Positions 24,640 through 33,728 of a stretch of 64,000 nt of DNA are shown one piece after another. The notes under the pieces were generated by a model that did no database searches, had not been told where the DNA came from, and saw nothing but the letters and a program-made list of their open reading frames with translations. The stretch's first letter is position 1. Each line of letters begins with the position of its first letter. Position numbers and translations under genes: made by a program. The stretch comes from Ruania zhangjianzhongii (GTDB taxonomy: Bacteria; Actinomycetota; Actinomycetes; Actinomycetales; Beutenbergiaceae): the NCBI RefSeq assembly GCF_008000995.1, contig NZ_CP042828.1, positions 3,958,882 through 4,022,881 on the forward strand. Direction: 5' to 3'.

Positions 24640-27042
24640 ATGTCGTCCACTGGAGGTCTGGCCGCGCGGTATGTCCGCAGCGACGTGCGCACGAACAAGG
24701 GTGTGCACCTCGCACTGACCGCGCTGCTGGTGCTCAGTGCGTTCCTGATGGCCACCGGTGCGATGGTCGCCGAGCGGCTGGTCGGCTCGATCGACCGGCT
24801 CTTCGAGGTGGCCCAGCCGCCGGACTTCCTGCAGATGCATCGCGGCGAGTACGATCCGGCGGCCCTGGAGCAGTTCGCTGCCGAGCATCCGGAGATCGAG
24901 TCCTGGCTGGTGGAGGAGATGCTCGACTTCGACGGCGCCGCCGTCAGCTGGCAGCACAGCAGCACCGGGGCGAGCGGCAACATCTCCGACAGCGTGATGG
25001 ACAACCTGTTCGTCACCCAGAACTCCGAGTTCGACTTCCTCCTCGACGAGGCCGGGGCGATCGCGCAGCCTGCCCCCGGGCAGGTCTACGTGCCGGTGAC
25101 CTACCAGCAGCGTTACGGCCTAGCGGCCGGGGACCGGCTCACCATCAAGACCGACGCCGAGCCACTCGGGCTGGAAGTCGCCGGGTTCGTCCGCGATGCG
25201 GGGATGGCCTCGTCGATGTCCTCCTCCACTCGATTCCTGGTCTCCGAGCAGGACTTCCAGGCCCTGGAGGGCGCCGGTGGCGGTGCCGCGGAACTCATGT
25301 TCGAGTACCAGCTCGTCGACGGCGCTGCGGCTGGGGACCTGCAGCGGGCCTACGAGGCCGAGGCTGACCTGCCGAAGAACGGCCAAGCGGTGACCATCGG
25401 CATGATCCGGCTGCTGAATGCGCTCGGCGACGGGCTGGTCGCCGTTGCCCTCATGCTGGGCAGCCTGATCCTGGTGGCAGTGGCGGTGATCAACCTGCGG
25501 TTCGTGATCCGCGGCACGCTCGAGGACGAGGTGCGCGAGATCGGCGCGATGCGGGCGATCGGCGTTCCGCAGCGCCAGATCAACACGCTCTACCTGGCCA
25601 AATACACCGCCTTGATCCTGCTCGCCTGTGTGCTCGGCGGGGCACTGGCAGTGATTGCCACGGCGGCACTGACCCGGGGGATACAGGTGAACTACGCGGC
25701 GGCACCAGTGGGGGTGTTCGCCGTGCTCACCCCGGTGGCCGCCCTCGGCGTGCTGGCAATCGGCGTGCTGCTGCTCTGCCGCGGTGTGCTCCGCCGGGCC
25801 GGGAAGGCGTCGGTGGTGGGTGCCCTGGTGGGTGGCAGCACGCTCAGCGACCGACAGATCGCGCGCCGTGCGCGCCGCGGAACAGTCCGTGCACGGCGGC
25901 ACCGGTTGGCCTCCTACCGAGGCAGTCGCGTGAACGCGTTCCTGGCGCGGCTGGACCTGCGCGCCGACGCGCGGCAGTGGGCCCTGCTGCCGATCGTGTT
26001 CTTCCTGCTCAGCGTGCTGATGATCCTGCCGATGAACGTGCTCAGCACGTTCGAGAGTCCGCGGTTCGGCGCCTCGATGGGCGCCCCGGACGCTGACCTG
26101 TTGATGGACCTGCAGCTCTCCGACGATGTCGACCAGACGCGCACCGATCTCCTTGCCGCGCTGGACACCGACGATCGGGTGAGCGACGTCCGGGTGCTGG
26201 CGACCGAGCTGCGGGAGGTGCCCGGAGACGAGGGCTGGGAGACGCTGCGGGTCCAGGTCGGCGACCACGCCGGCGCTGCGGTGCAGTATCTGCACGGGCA
26301 GGCACCCGTCCCCGGACAGATTGCTCTCTCCGTCCTCAATGCCGAGCGCTACCAGCTCGCCACCGGAGATGCACTCCCGGTGCGGAATGCCGACCAGGTG
26401 AGCTCCGCCGTCGTGAGTGGTATCTACCAGGACGTGACCATGGCCGGCTACACCGCGAAGCTGCCCGGCGAGCCGAGCACCGGGGCCGCGGGGTACGCGA
26501 TCTACGCCGATGTCACCCCGGCTGCCGACCCGGCCACCCTCGCCGCCGAGTACGCCGGCCGTTTCCCGACCGCCTCCGTGATCGACCGTGAGGAGTACCT
26601 GGGGCAGACGATGTCGTTCGTGACCAGCGCCTTCGGCAACGTGGCACTGCTCGCCGTCACGTTCGCCCTCGGCGTCGCCATGCTGATCAGCGGGCTGTTC
26701 CTCAGTCTGCAGGTGAAACGGGACCGGCAGCGGATGGGCGTGCTCTCCGCGCTCGGGTTCTCCCGCCGCGAGATCATCGGCCAGGTGCGCGGTAAGGCCC
26801 TGGCCGCCATCGCCCTCGGCACGATCGCCGGGGTGGCCTTCAGTGCGGCTGCCGGGCAGTGGCTGGTCGGCGGCTTCGTGGCCGCGGCCGGCCTGGGGAT
26901 CACCGAGCTGCAGCTCTATCCGCGCCTGCCGCTGGTCTACGGCGTCTACCCGGTGGTCCTGATCGCCGCCGGATTTCTGGTGACCGTGCTGGTCACGACC
27001 CGGCTGCGGGGTGCCCCGACGAGTACCTGGCTACGAGGATGA
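24640..27042 (+). CDS. FtsX/MacB-type ABC transporter permease, large
   Basis: An 800-residue permease with two FtsX-like domains, near residues 255-380 and 660-795, separated by large extracellular segments. An N-terminal span at about 24-44 precedes the first extracellular domain. The coupling element is EVREIGAMRAIGVPQRQI and its second copy is RMGVLSALGFSRREI. TACTTT (24627-24632) ends 7 nt before the ATG, so the message may be leaderless. With the ATPase 9 nt downstream it forms a lipoprotein- or peptide-handling mechanotransmission complex; the substrate is unknown. Confidence 0.88.
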   Translation: MSSTGGLAARYVRSDVRTNKGVHLALTALLVLSAFLMATGAMVAERLVGSIDRLFEVAQPPDFLQMHRGEYDPAALEQFAAEHPEIESWLVEEMLDFDGAAVSWQHSSTGASGNISDSVMDNLFVTQNSEFDFLLDEAGAIAQPAPGQVYVPVTYQQRYGLAAGDRLTIKTDAEPLGLEVAGFVRDAGMASSMSSSTRFLVSEQDFQALEGAGGGAAELMFEYQLVDGAAAGDLQRAYEAEADLPKNGQAVTIGMIRLLNALGDGLVAVALMLGSLILVAVAVINLRFVIRGTLEDEVREIGAMRAIGVPQRQINTLYLAKYTALILLACVLGGALAVIATAALTRGIQVNYAAAPVGVFAVLTPVAALGVLAIGVLLLCRGVLRRAGKASVVGALVGGSTLSDRQIARRARRGTVRARRHRLASYRGSRVNAFLARLDLRADARQWALLPIVFFLLSVLMILPMNVLSTFESPRFGASMGAPDADLLMDLQLSDDVDQTRTDLLAALDTDDRVSDVRVLATELREVPGDEGWETLRVQVGDHAGAAVQYLHGQAPVPGQIALSVLNAERYQLATGDALPVRNADQVSSAVVSGIYQDVTMAGYTAKLPGEPSTGAAGYAIYADVTPAADPATLAAEYAGRFPTASVIDREEYLGQTMSFVTSAFGNVALLAVTFALGVAMLISGLFLSLQVKRDRQRMGVLSALGFSRREIIGQVRGKALAAIALGTIAGVAFSAAAGQWLVGGFVAAAGLGITELQLYPRLPLVYGVYPVVLIAAGFLVTVLVTTRLRGAPTSTWLRG

Positions 27043-27051
27043 GGAAACACC

Positions 27052-27816
27052 ATGACTACTGACACCATGCTGCAAGCCACCGACCTGACCAAGGAGTACC
27101 TGAGCACCGACCCGCCCACGCAGGTGATCAACGGCGTGGATCTGCAGGTGCGCACCGGGGAGTTCCTCGCCGTGATGGGCGCCTCCGGATCGGGCAAGTC
27201 CACGTTGCTGTACACGATCAGCGGGATGGACCGGCCCACCGGTGGCCGGGTGCACCTCGGTGGCCAGGACCTGACCGCGCTGGGCGAGGCCGACGCCAGC
27301 CGGCTGCGGTTGACCATGATGGGATTCGTGTTCCAGCAGGCGTACTTCCTGCGCAACCTGAGCATCCGGGACAACATCCTGCTGCCCGCACTGAAAGCCA
27401 CCCCGGGGCAGAAGAAGCAGGTGCTGGCCCGCGTGGACGCCCTGATGGAGCGGTTCGGTCTCGCTCGCCTCGCCGCTCGCGCGATCACCGAGGTCTCCGG
27501 CGGCCAGCTGCAGCGTGCCTCGATCTGCCGGGCGCTGGTGTGCGAGCCGGAGATCGTCTTCGCCGACGAGCCGACCGGCTCGCTGAACAGCCAGATGACC
27601 GGCGAGGTGATGGACGCGCTCACCGAGGTCCACACCGACGGCCGGACGCTGGTGATGGTCACCCACGACCCGGCCTGCGCTGCCCGCGCGGACCGGGTGG
27701 TGTACCTGCGGGACGGCCAGCTGGTCGACTCCCGCGAGCTGGGCACCTGGACGGAGGCGGACGCCGACCGGCGCACCGGCGAGCTGCTGGACTGGTTGCG
27801 GCCGCTGGGCTTCTAG
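27052..27816 (+). CDS. ABC transporter ATP-binding protein (MacB/LolD type)
   Basis: A 254-residue ATPase: Walker A GASGSGKST, signature VSGGQLQRA, Walker B IVFADEPTGSLNS and H-loop VTHDPACA. The ADEPTGSLN variant is typical of MacB/LolD partners of FtsX-like permeases. It follows its permease after 9 nt with GAGGA as SD. Its TAG stop shares the CTAG tetranucleotide with the stop of the convergent next gene. Confidence 0.92.
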   Translation: MTTDTMLQATDLTKEYLSTDPPTQVINGVDLQVRTGEFLAVMGASGSGKSTLLYTISGMDRPTGGRVHLGGQDLTALGEADASRLRLTMMGFVFQQAYFLRNLSIRDNILLPALKATPGQKKQVLARVDALMERFGLARLAARAITEVSGGQLQRASICRALVCEPEIVFADEPTGSLNSQMTGEVMDALTEVHTDGRTLVMVTHDPACAARADRVVYLRDGQLVDSRELGTWTEADADRRTGELLDWLRPLGF

Positions 27817-28472
27817 GCCCGGGCCCACACCTGGTCGGGCACCAGATCGATCAGGTCCTCGAGCAGCCGCAGCGTCGGCTCGATCTGCTCCAGCTCGGGC
27901 CGACGCTGGAATACCGCGTACAGGTCTGCGCTCTCCACGCCGAGGAAGATCGCGCGCCGGGCGTCGGGCTGCAGCAGCCGGTCCATCATCGCCTGGTGCA
28001 GGAAGTCGGTCGGGAACTGGTTGTCCGGGCCGCGTACCCACCACGCCTTCTCGAACTGTGGGTAGCCAGGCTTGATCACGCGGTCGAAGCGACGCTCGCC
28101 CACGCCGTCAAGGTCGGCGAGCGAGCGCAGGAACTCTGCACCCTCGTCCTCCGGGGCCAGCCAGAGCCAGGGCAACGGTTGCGGCAACTGCATCACCACC
28201 ACGTGCTGGTGCGTGCCGTACTTGTCCAGGGCGCTCTGCCGTTCGCCAAAAGTGTCCCAGTAGCTGTACTGGAAGGACACAGCGGGCCGGCCGGACCAGG
28301 TGCCGTTGACCACTTCGGTGGCCCGTCGCAGGTGCCCCTCGTCGAACGGATCGCCTTGCCACCGGCCGACCAGTGCCGGGTTCTCCGGGGCGAATGCCCA
28401 CCCGTGGGCGGCTGCCCAGTGCTGCGCCGCCTCGGCGCGCTGACCGGTGAAAGCGTTGACGTCCTCGAACAT
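27813..28472 (-). CDS. Uncharacterised soluble actinobacterial protein
   Basis: A 219-residue protein without signal peptide or membrane span. I do not recognise a named domain. It is rich in aromatic residues (SFQYSYWDTFGER, LPWLWLAPEDEG, KAWWVRGPDNQFP) and ends in a leucine-rich helical segment. A good SD, GGGGAGGGGACC, precedes ATG 28472. The stop overlaps that of the convergent ABC ATPase gene. It lies upstream of no operon partner; the Nudix and methyltransferase genes on the same strand are transcribed toward it. Confidence 0.75.
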   Translation of the reverse strand: MFEDVNAFTGQRAEAAQHWAAAHGWAFAPENPALVGRWQGDPFDEGHLRRATEVVNGTWSGRPAVSFQYSYWDTFGERQSALDKYGTHQHVVVMQLPQPLPWLWLAPEDEGAEFLRSLADLDGVGERRFDRVIKPGYPQFEKAWWVRGPDNQFPTDFLHQAMMDRLLQPDARRAIFLGVESADLYAVFQRRPELEQIEPTLRLLEDLIDLVPDQVWARA

Positions 28473-28507
28473 GGCTGGTCCCCTCCCCGAGACTGCACGG
28501 TAGCGTT

Positions 28508-28936
28508 CTAGCGGCTGGCCCGCCACATCGCGATCGCCGCGTCCACCAGCTCCACCCGGTCCAGGCCGGCCACCTCGGTGAGCGGGACCCACCGGCACTC
28601 ATCGGTGGAGCCGCCCACCTCCGGGCGCAGCTCGCCACCGGCGATCCGAGCCTCGTAGACGGCGCGCACCGCCTTCATCGGGCCGGTGCCGTGCAGCCGT
28701 CGCTCGGCCGGGATCCAGTGCGTGTCCAGGCCGAGCAGGCCGAGCGGTTCCACCTCGTACCCGCTCTCCTCGGCGACCTCCCGCACCATCGTCTCTTCCG
28801 GGGTCTCGGTGAGCTCGGCGCCGCCGCCGGGCAGCGTCCACCGAGGCCGCGGGCCCTCGTTCCACAGGGCGAGCAGGACGCGTTCGCGGGAGTCGACCAT
28901 CACGCCGTAGGCGGCGAACCGGGTGTCGAAGTCCAC
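28508..28936 (-). CDS. Nudix hydrolase
   Basis: A 142-residue Nudix protein. The Nudix box GGAELTETPEETMVREVAEE followed by SGY fits GX5EX7REUXEEXGU completely, so it should bind Mg and hydrolyse a nucleoside diphosphate derivative. GTG 28936 lies 6 nt after the methyltransferase stop, indicating an operon. The specific substrate (oxidised nucleotide, ADP-ribose, other) cannot be assigned. Confidence 0.9.
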   Translation of the reverse strand: MDFDTRFAAYGVMVDSRERVLLALWNEGPRPRWTLPGGGAELTETPEETMVREVAEESGYEVEPLGLLGLDTHWIPAERRLHGTGPMKAVRAVYEARIAGGELRPEVGGSTDECRWVPLTEVAGLDRVELVDAAIAMWRASR

Positions 28937-28942
28937 AGCGGG

Positions 28943-29668
28943 TCAGTCCCGCACGGCCTGGAAGACGTGCGTGCAGTACGGCATGGTGATCATGCCGTCG
29001 GCGCCGGCCACCTGACCGGCGAGGTCACGCACCCCGGCCAGGATGCGATCCCGGTCCGCGGGCTCTGCGGTAATCACGTACGAGCGGGAGGCGGCGAGCG
29101 TGACCAGCGACTCGGCGTCGAACACCATGCTCCAGCTGACCACCTGCTCGGCCAGCGGCCCGAACGGGCCGGCCAGCCGGACGCCGTCGTCACCCTCGAT
29201 CAGCCGTTCGGCATTGCTGGAGCCCATCACCTCACCGAGCTCGGCCACCCACTCCACCGAGGTGTCCCGGATGTTCCAGAGCAGTCCGAGCACACCACCG
29301 GGCCGCAGCACGCGAGCCACTTCGGCGGAGGCGGCCGGCACGTCCACCCAGTGCCACGCCTGACCGAAGGTGACCAGATCGGCGCACTGGTCCGGCAGCG
29401 GGATCGACTCACCGGTGCCCACCAGCGTGCCCGCGCCGGGGACCCGCTCGGTCAACCGCGCCAGCATCGCCTCGTCCGGGTCCACGGCGATCACCTCCCG
29501 GCCGGGTGCGGCGAGCGCGGCGGTGAGCTTGCCGGTACCGGCGCCCACGTCCACCACCTGCCGGGGGTGCTGGGTCAGCAGCAGGTCGACGGCGTCGCTC
29601 GGGTAGGTCGGTCGGGCTCGGTCGTAGGCATCGGCCGCTTGGCCGAACGAGGTGGCGTCAGTAGTCAC
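28943..29668 (-). CDS. Class I SAM-dependent methyltransferase
   Basis: A 241-residue methyltransferase with motif I VVDVGAGTGKLTAAL (SAM binding) and AVDPDEAMLARL after strand 2, then FGQAWHWVD, which is typical of a trans-aconitate/generic methyltransferase 11 group. GTG 29668. It forms a two-gene operon with the Nudix gene. The substrate is unknown. Confidence 0.87.
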   Translation of the reverse strand: MTTDATSFGQAADAYDRARPTYPSDAVDLLLTQHPRQVVDVGAGTGKLTAALAAPGREVIAVDPDEAMLARLTERVPGAGTLVGTGESIPLPDQCADLVTFGQAWHWVDVPAASAEVARVLRPGGVLGLLWNIRDTSVEWVAELGEVMGSSNAERLIEGDDGVRLAGPFGPLAEQVVSWSMVFDAESLVTLAASRSYVITAEPADRDRILAGVRDLAGQVAGADGMITMPYCTHVFQAVRD

Positions 29669-29780
29669 CGAACCAGCGTGGCAGAAAGGTCAACCCGGCT
29701 CGAGTGGCGCGATCGCCTAGAACCGGTTCAATAGTCCATGCGCACCAACCCGCGCATCCCCTGGACAAGGAGTTGACTTT

Positions 29781-30050
29781 ATGGGCTTCCTCGGATTCCT
29801 CATCGTCGGCCTGATCTGCGGCACGCTTGCCAAGGCGATCCTCAAGGACCGTGCCGTAGGCGGCTGGCTGGCCAGCCTGATCATCGGCGTGATCGGTGCG
29901 TTCGTCGGTGGGTGGCTCGGTGGCCTCCTCCTCGATGCCGAGCTGGGCAGCTTCTTCGACATCAAGACCTGGCTGCTGGCCCTGGCCGGATCGATCGTCG
30001 TGCTGTTCATCTACACCGCGATCACCGGGAAGCGGGCTACCCGTCGGTAG
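29781..30050 (+). CDS. GlsB/YeaQ/YmgE family stress-response membrane protein
   Basis: An 89-residue protein with three membrane spans and glycine-rich helices (GFLIVGLICGTLAKAIL, GGWLASLIIGVIGAFVGGWL). It belongs to the transglycosylase-associated/GlsB family linked to envelope and stress responses. AAGGAG precedes the ATG by 8 nt. It is a single-gene unit, convergent with the DUF5655 gene with one base between stops. Confidence 0.88.
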   Translation: MGFLGFLIVGLICGTLAKAILKDRAVGGWLASLIIGVIGAFVGGWLGGLLLDAELGSFFDIKTWLLALAGSIVVLFIYTAITGKRATRR

Positions 30051-30051
30051 G

Positions 30052-30618
30052 TCAGCTGCTCGCGGCGAACGCCTGCCGGAGGAGGTGGACCACCTCGGTG
30101 TCCACCTCCTCGACCGCGGCCAGCCGGATCCGCCGGTCGAGGGGCTGGTCCCGGTTCGGGGCGAGCACCTCGACCCGGTCGGACGCCGGCACCTCCAGCC
30201 GCAGCCGCAAGTGCACCTGCGACTTGGTAGCCGGCACCACCTGCGCGAACATCCGCCGCGGGGTGCGCAGGGCGATGTAGGTCTTGCGTGCCTGCAGCTG
30301 TAGACCCGGCCAGCCTGCGACTGCAGCGAACACTGCATCGGCCACCGGCCGCAGCTCCGGCCGGTCGGCGTACTGCGCCTCGAGGAGCTCATCGCCGGTG
30401 GCGGTGAAGAACTCCGGCAGCCCGAAGGCGGCCCAGATCACCGCGTCCTGCCCGCGGCCGCCGACCCCTTGGCCGGTGAGCCAGTCCCGCGCGTGGGCCT
30501 GGTCGCTCAGACCCTCGTCCCGCAGGCGCTGGGCCCAGTCCGCACTGGAGGTTCCGGTGCGGCGCACCAGGATCGCCTCGCACTCCTGGACCATCGACTG
30601 CCAGCCAGCGAACTCCAT
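30052..30618 (-). CDS. DUF5655-type protein
   Basis: A 188-residue soluble protein. The C-terminal half (about 90-188: GWPGLQLQARKTYIALRTPR, then MFAQVVPATKSQVHLRLRL) looks like the DUF5655 domain; the N-terminal half has a DUF4287-like helix set (DWAQRLRDEGLSDQAHARDWL). No catalytic motif is evident. ATG 30618 is used, but GTG 30624 would overlap the exonuclease stop (GTGA) and is equally plausible. It is probably co-transcribed with the exonuclease III gene. Confidence 0.7.
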   Translation of the reverse strand: MEFAGWQSMVQECEAILVRRTGTSSADWAQRLRDEGLSDQAHARDWLTGQGVGGRGQDAVIWAAFGLPEFFTATGDELLEAQYADRPELRPVADAVFAAVAGWPGLQLQARKTYIALRTPRRMFAQVVPATKSQVHLRLRLEVPASDRVEVLAPNRDQPLDRRIRLAAVEEVDTEVVHLLRQAFAASS

Positions 30619-30620
30619 GG

Positions 30621-31421
30621 TCACAGATCGTAGGTGACCCGCAGCGGGGCATGGTCGGAGAACCGCTGGTCGTAGGCGGCGGCTCGGTCCACCACCGCAT
30701 CCTTGGCGCGCTCGGCGAGCTCCGGGGTGGCGAGCTGGTAGTCGATCCGCCAGCCGGAGTCGTTGTCGAAGGCTTTCCCGCGCCAGGACCACCAGGTGTA
30801 CGGGCCGTCCACCTCACCGGCAAAGCGCCGGGCCAGGTCCACCCAGCCGAACTCCTCGAACCAGCGGTCCAGGTAGGCCCGCTCCTCGGGCAGAAACCCA
30901 GAGTTCTTCCGGTTGCCCTTCCAGTTCTTGATGTCCAGCTCGCGGTGGGCCACGTTCACGTCCCCGCCGACGACGGCGCAGCCGCCCTGGTCGGCGACCT
31001 CACCCAGGCGGGTGGTCACCGCATCCAGGAAGGCGTACTTCAGGTCCATCGACGGGGTGCCCGCGGTGCCGGAGTGGATGTAGGTGCTGATCACGGTCAG
31101 CGCCGTGCCGTCGACCTCCAGATCGGCCTCGACCCAGCGGCCGATCTGGTCCTCGGCGCGCCCGGTTTCGGCGTCGATACCGATCCGCACGGCCTGGAGC
31201 GGGCGCCGAGAGGCGATCGCCACCCCGGCGCGGCCCTTCGCGGCGCCTTCCTCGTGGACCAGGTGCCAGCCGTCGCCGAAGAAGCTCTCCAGGATCTCAT
31301 CGGTGGCGCGGACCTCCTGCAGCAGGATGACGTCGGGCTGCTCGGTGGCGATCCAGGCGTCCATCCCGCGGCGGAACGCGGCGCGGATGCCGTTGACGTT
31401 GACAGTGGCGATGCTGAACAT
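30621..31421 (-). CDS. xth: Exodeoxyribonuclease III (AP endonuclease)
   Basis: A 266-residue EEP-superfamily nuclease acting at abasic sites in base-excision repair. Conserved features are NVNGIRAA at the start, LLQEVRA with the metal Glu, GDVNVAHRELDIKN, DGPYTWWSWRGKAFDNDSGW, then RIDYQL, and the catalytic SDHAPL at the C-terminus. ATG 31421 gives the family N-terminus MFSIATVNVNG. Length is normal. Confidence 0.92.
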   Translation of the reverse strand: MFSIATVNVNGIRAAFRRGMDAWIATEQPDVILLQEVRATDEILESFFGDGWHLVHEEGAAKGRAGVAIASRRPLQAVRIGIDAETGRAEDQIGRWVEADLEVDGTALTVISTYIHSGTAGTPSMDLKYAFLDAVTTRLGEVADQGGCAVVGGDVNVAHRELDIKNWKGNRKNSGFLPEERAYLDRWFEEFGWVDLARRFAGEVDGPYTWWSWRGKAFDNDSGWRIDYQLATPELAERAKDAVVDRAAAYDQRFSDHAPLRVTYDL

Positions 31422-31464
31422 GGCTCCATCCTCTCCCACGCCACCGACACCGCTGGCCCACTGC

Positions 31465-33636
31465 TCAGTCGGCCGGTATTCGCTTGGCCCAGGGCCACCA
31501 GCTGCGCCGGCCGATATCGTGCACCAGCCCGGGGACGAGCAGGCTGCGCACGATGAAGGTGTCGATCAGTACGCCGGCGGCCACGATGAACGCAAGCTGG
31601 GCCAGGAACAGCAGCGGGATCACCCACAGCGCAGAGAACGTGGCAGCCAGCACGAGACCGGCCGAGGTGATCACCCCGCCGGTGGTGGCCAGTCCGCGGT
31701 TCACTCCGGCCCGGGTGCCCAGCAGCAGGGACTCCTCGCGTACGCGCGTCATCAAGAAGATCGAGTAGTCGATACCCAGCGCCACCAGGAACACGAATCC
31801 GTACAACGGCACAGTGGCATCTGCGCCGGGGAAGTCGAACACGTGGTTGAACATCAACGCGCTCAGGCCCATCGCCGCGGCGAAGGAGAGCACGTTCGCC
31901 GCCAACAGCACCAGTGGTGCCACGATCGCGCGCAGCAGCAGCATCAGCATCAGGGCGATCACGATCAGCACCACCGGCACGATCACCCGTAGATCCCGTG
32001 CGGCGGTCTCCTGGGTGTCCAACCGTTCCGCTGCGGTGCCACCGACGAGAGCGTCCGGGTCCACCTCCCGCACGCTCTCCCGCAGGTCGGTCACCGTGAC
32101 CAGCACCTCCTGGCTCTCCGCAGACTCGGTGGTGATCGCCTCCACCAGGACGCGGGAGTCGATCTCACGGACCTGGTCCTGCTCGTCGGTGACCAACGAG
32201 GCCGAGGTCACCCCGGGAACCTCCGCGGCCGCCGCCCGGACGTCCTCGGCGGCGTCGGTAGTGGTGACGATCTCTACCGGCTCTACCGTGCCGACGTCGA
32301 AGTGTGCGGCGAGCACCTCCTCGCCGTCGACCGACTCGACCTGACCGAGGAACACGTCGTTGTCGCCGGTGCCGCTGGCCTGCAGCGTGGTGGCGAACCC
32401 GGCGAAGACCGCCAGCACGATCGCGGTGGTGATCCAGACCAGGCGGGCCCGGCGGGTGATCAGATCGGCGACCCGCTGCCACAGTCCGCGCGTGGCGGGC
32501 GCTGCCTGCGCTGTGGTGTCCGCGGCGGTGTAGAGCGGGCGACTGGGCCAGAACATCACCCGGGCACGGCGGCCCGCCACCAGCAGCACCGCGGGCAGGA
32601 AGGTCAGCGCCCCGAGCACTGCCGAGACGATCCCGATCGCCGCCACCGGCCCGAGGCTGGAGTTGGAACGCAGATCGGACAGCAACAGGCAGAGCAGGCC
32701 GACGATCACGGTGCCGGCGCTGGCCGCGATCGGCTCCAGCGTGGCCCGCCAGGCCACCCGCATCGCCGCTGCCGGATGCTCGTGCCGGGCCAGCTCCTCC
32801 CGGTAGCGGGCCACCAGCAGCAACGAGTAGTCCGTGGCCGCACCGATCACCAGGATGGAGAGGATGCCCTGGCTCTGCCCGTTCAGCAGCAGGGTGCCGG
32901 AGTCGGCCAACGGCACGATCACCAGCGCGGCCAGGCAGAGCCCGAACAGCGCCGTGGCGATCACTGCGACCGGCAGGATCGGGGACCGGTACACCACGGC
33001 GAGGATGATCAGCACCACCAGCAGGGCCACCCCGAGCAGGATGCCGTCGATCCCGGCGAACGCGGAGACCAGGTCGGCCACCCCGGCGGCCGGCCCGGTG
33101 ACCCAGCCGGTCAGGCCGGCATCGGCCAGCCGTGCCTCGGACTGCTCACGCAGCGTGTCCACCACCGCGATAGTGGCCCGCTCGTCGCCGATCTGTTCGT
33201 TCGCCTGGTCCGCGGCCAGCGAGACCGGAACGAGGAGGGCGAGGCCGTCCTCGCTGGGGACGACCGGCACCTGGTCGCTGCTGAGCACGTCAGCGATCGG
33301 GCTGCCGTCGGACAGTTCGAGGTCAGGGACCGTCTCGGCCCACTGGGAGACCGCCGCGATCTGCTCCTGGGTGACTTCTCCGCCGTCGGTCGGCTCGATC
33401 ACCAGCAGCGCCGGAAGGGCATCATCCACGGAGAAGTCTGCGATGATCTCGCTCGCCTGGGTGGACTCGGCGCTCTCCGGCAGGAACGCTGCCTGGTCGT
33501 TCTCCTGCACTTGGGAGAGCTGGCCCTGAGCGATACCGCCGAAGCCGCCGATCGCGAGCCAGGCGAGCAGAGCCAGGCCTACCAGGATCGCGCGCGGAAG
33601 CGTCCGGCTGCGGCGGACCGCGTGTTTACTCAGCAC
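31465..33636 (-). CDS. MMPL family RND-type transporter
   Basis: About 723 residues, twelve predicted spans in two repeats, each with a large extracellular loop after its first span. Charged spans carry the family motif (GAATDYSLLLVARYREELAR, and GIDYSIFLMTRVREE) that couples proton flow to export. I take GTG 33636 as start because it puts the first span at about residue 18, as in homologues; the frame is open to 33696. A MarR gene is divergent and a palindrome overlaps this start, suggesting repression by MarR. Cargo may be a drug or lipid. Confidence 0.88.
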   Translation of the reverse strand: MLSKHAVRRSRTLPRAILVGLALLAWLAIGGFGGIAQGQLSQVQENDQAAFLPESAESTQASEIIADFSVDDALPALLVIEPTDGGEVTQEQIAAVSQWAETVPDLELSDGSPIADVLSSDQVPVVPSEDGLALLVPVSLAADQANEQIGDERATIAVVDTLREQSEARLADAGLTGWVTGPAAGVADLVSAFAGIDGILLGVALLVVLIILAVVYRSPILPVAVIATALFGLCLAALVIVPLADSGTLLLNGQSQGILSILVIGAATDYSLLLVARYREELARHEHPAAAMRVAWRATLEPIAASAGTVIVGLLCLLLSDLRSNSSLGPVAAIGIVSAVLGALTFLPAVLLVAGRRARVMFWPSRPLYTAADTTAQAAPATRGLWQRVADLITRRARLVWITTAIVLAVFAGFATTLQASGTGDNDVFLGQVESVDGEEVLAAHFDVGTVEPVEIVTTTDAAEDVRAAAAEVPGVTSASLVTDEQDQVREIDSRVLVEAITTESAESQEVLVTVTDLRESVREVDPDALVGGTAAERLDTQETAARDLRVIVPVVLIVIALMLMLLLRAIVAPLVLLAANVLSFAAAMGLSALMFNHVFDFPGADATVPLYGFVFLVALGIDYSIFLMTRVREESLLLGTRAGVNRGLATTGGVITSAGLVLAATFSALWVIPLLFLAQLAFIVAAGVLIDTFIVRSLLVPGLVHDIGRRSWWPWAKRIPAD

Positions 33637-33644
33637 GTTGAGTA
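33627..33644. promoter_or_regulatory. Palindrome over the mmpL-type start, probable MarR operator
   Basis: TACTCA-GCACGT-TGAGTA is a perfect inverted repeat with a 6-nt centre. It covers the GTG start of the MMPL gene and the A/T-rich hexamer AATACT just upstream. A second, different short palindrome, ATCGTG-T-CACGAT (33709-33721), precedes the marR start. MarR regulators commonly bind such sites between divergent genes; binding here is inference. Confidence 0.5.
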
Positions 33645-33728
33645 TTTTCCGTTCCGAGCACCCCGGGCGCAACTCGGGCGCGTTCTCTGATGCCACGTCC
33701 GGGCGTGAATCGTGTCACGATATGCGCT

